NCBI GenBank assembly: GCA_025362705.1
Contig: JANYFH010000127.1
Coordinates: 1-5,736 of the forward strand
Reading direction: 5' to 3'
DNA from: Betaproteobacteria bacterium
GTDB taxonomy: Bacteria; Pseudomonadota; Gammaproteobacteria; Burkholderiales; Usitatibacteraceae
Length of the DNA stretch: 5,736 nucleotides
Shown: one piece after another, positions 5,300 through 5,736 of the stretch
How positions within the stretch are numbered: position 1 is the stretch's first letter
How the letters are laid out: each line of letters starts with the position of its first letter
Notes under the pieces: generated by a model
Told to the model about the DNA's origin: nothing
Databases searched by the model: none
Seen by the model: only the letters and a program-made list of their open reading frames with translations
Translations under genes and position numbers: made by a program

Positions 5300-5736
5300 A
5301 TGGCCTCTTCCGAACTCAAGAACCTTCTCGCCACCGATCAGCCGCGCGGCGTCTATTGGTCCAAGTCGCACGCCAGTGTGACCGAACTTTCCAAACTGGC
5401 GCGCTTGAAAGGGATGGCTTTTTTTCACCTCGAAGGTCAGAAGATCGAGAAGAAGGAACAATTTCTCAACCACGCCGCCGTGGCGATGAGATTTCCCTCG
5501 CACTTCGGCAATAACTGGGACGCGTTCTACGATTGCCTCACTGATATGGACTGGGTTGATACCGAAGGCTACGTGATTTATTTCGATCATACCGACGCCT
5601 TCGCCGGTCACCACGAGAGCCAGCTTGAAACAGTCGTGGAATTGTTTCAGGACGCGGTGGATTTCTGGAAAGGTGAAGGCAGGCCGATGCTGGTGGTGTT
5701 GTCGGGCACCCATTCGCCGCCGGGGATGAAGCAGAT
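5300..5736 (+). CDS. Barstar-family ribonuclease inhibitor (3' end outside window)
   Basis: Barstar binds barnase-type RNases in the cytoplasm and plugs the active site, protecting the producer from enzyme that folds before export. Translation from the ATG at 5300 runs 145 codons to the window edge with no stop. The barstar core starts near residue 39 (GMAFFHLEGQKI). It contains FPSHFGNNWDAFYDCLTD (65-82), which aligns with the barstar binding helix YYGENLDALWDCLTG: D74 and D78 match barstar D35 and D39, the latter a key contact to the RNase active site, and Y77 replaces W38. A later helix, ETVVELFQDAVDFWKGEG (110-127), and strand MLVVLSG (130-136) complete the fold. There is no signal peptide, as expected for a cytoplasmic inhibitor. 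Compared with Bacillus barstar (89-90 residues), this protein has about 38 extra N-terminal residues and continues past the usual end with GTHSPPG. It follows the RNase gene by 4 nt. Confidence 0.92.
   Translation, partial: MASSELKNLLATDQPRGVYWSKSHASVTELSKLARLKGMAFFHLEGQKIEKKEQFLNHAAVAMRFPSHFGNNWDAFYDCLTDMDWVDTEGYVIYFDHTDAFAGHHESQLETVVELFQDAVDFWKGEGRPMLVVLSGTHSPPGMKQ

Noticed and set aside
5285..5713. 142-codon minus-strand reading frame opposite the barstar gene
   Set aside because: The plus strand carries a strong ribosome site, conserved barstar residues and a matching RNase neighbour. The antisense translation shows no domain.

Overview
The window reads as ordinary chromosome of a betaproteobacterium with moderately high GC. 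Two gene orders point there. One is fur facing away from bamE-dapB across a short shared promoter region. The other is a small PP0621-type zinc-ribbon protein followed by a PilS-like kinase and a PilR-like sigma-54 activator. The sequence alone does not settle the genus.

Layout: the left 2.95 kb is a minus-strand operon reading towards the left edge. It runs PP0621-like protein, then pilS, then pilR, whose last part lies outside the window. The genes are tightly packed: 10 nt between the first two and an ATGA overlap between the last two. A gap of about 115 bases (2951-3065) separates it from a second minus-strand pair, bamE-dapB. A 126-base divergent intergenic region (4308-4433) carries the bamE promoter with a perfect TATAAT box and a weaker fur promoter. 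On the plus strand follow fur, then a secreted guanyl-specific ribonuclease of the barnase/RNase Sa family, then its probable inhibitor, a barstar-family protein cut by the right edge.

Functionally this is four modules. PilS/PilR normally senses pilin levels in the inner membrane and drives sigma-54 transcription of the type IV pilin gene; no pilin gene is in view. DapB makes tetrahydrodipicolinate for lysine and peptidoglycan, and BamE is a lipoprotein of the outer-membrane beta-barrel assembly machine. Fur is the iron-responsive repressor. The most interesting part is the ribonuclease-barstar cassette. It sits 31 nt behind fur with no visible terminator, and both genes carry an identical CAAGGAGT ribosome-binding motif. 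No RNA genes, insertion sequences, CRISPR arrays or attachment sites were seen, and there is no gene-free stretch above 300 bases. I found no wholly new system. The best leads are the RNase/barstar pair, a perfect 20-bp palindrome inside dapB, and the uncharacterised zinc-ribbon protein leading the pilSR operon.
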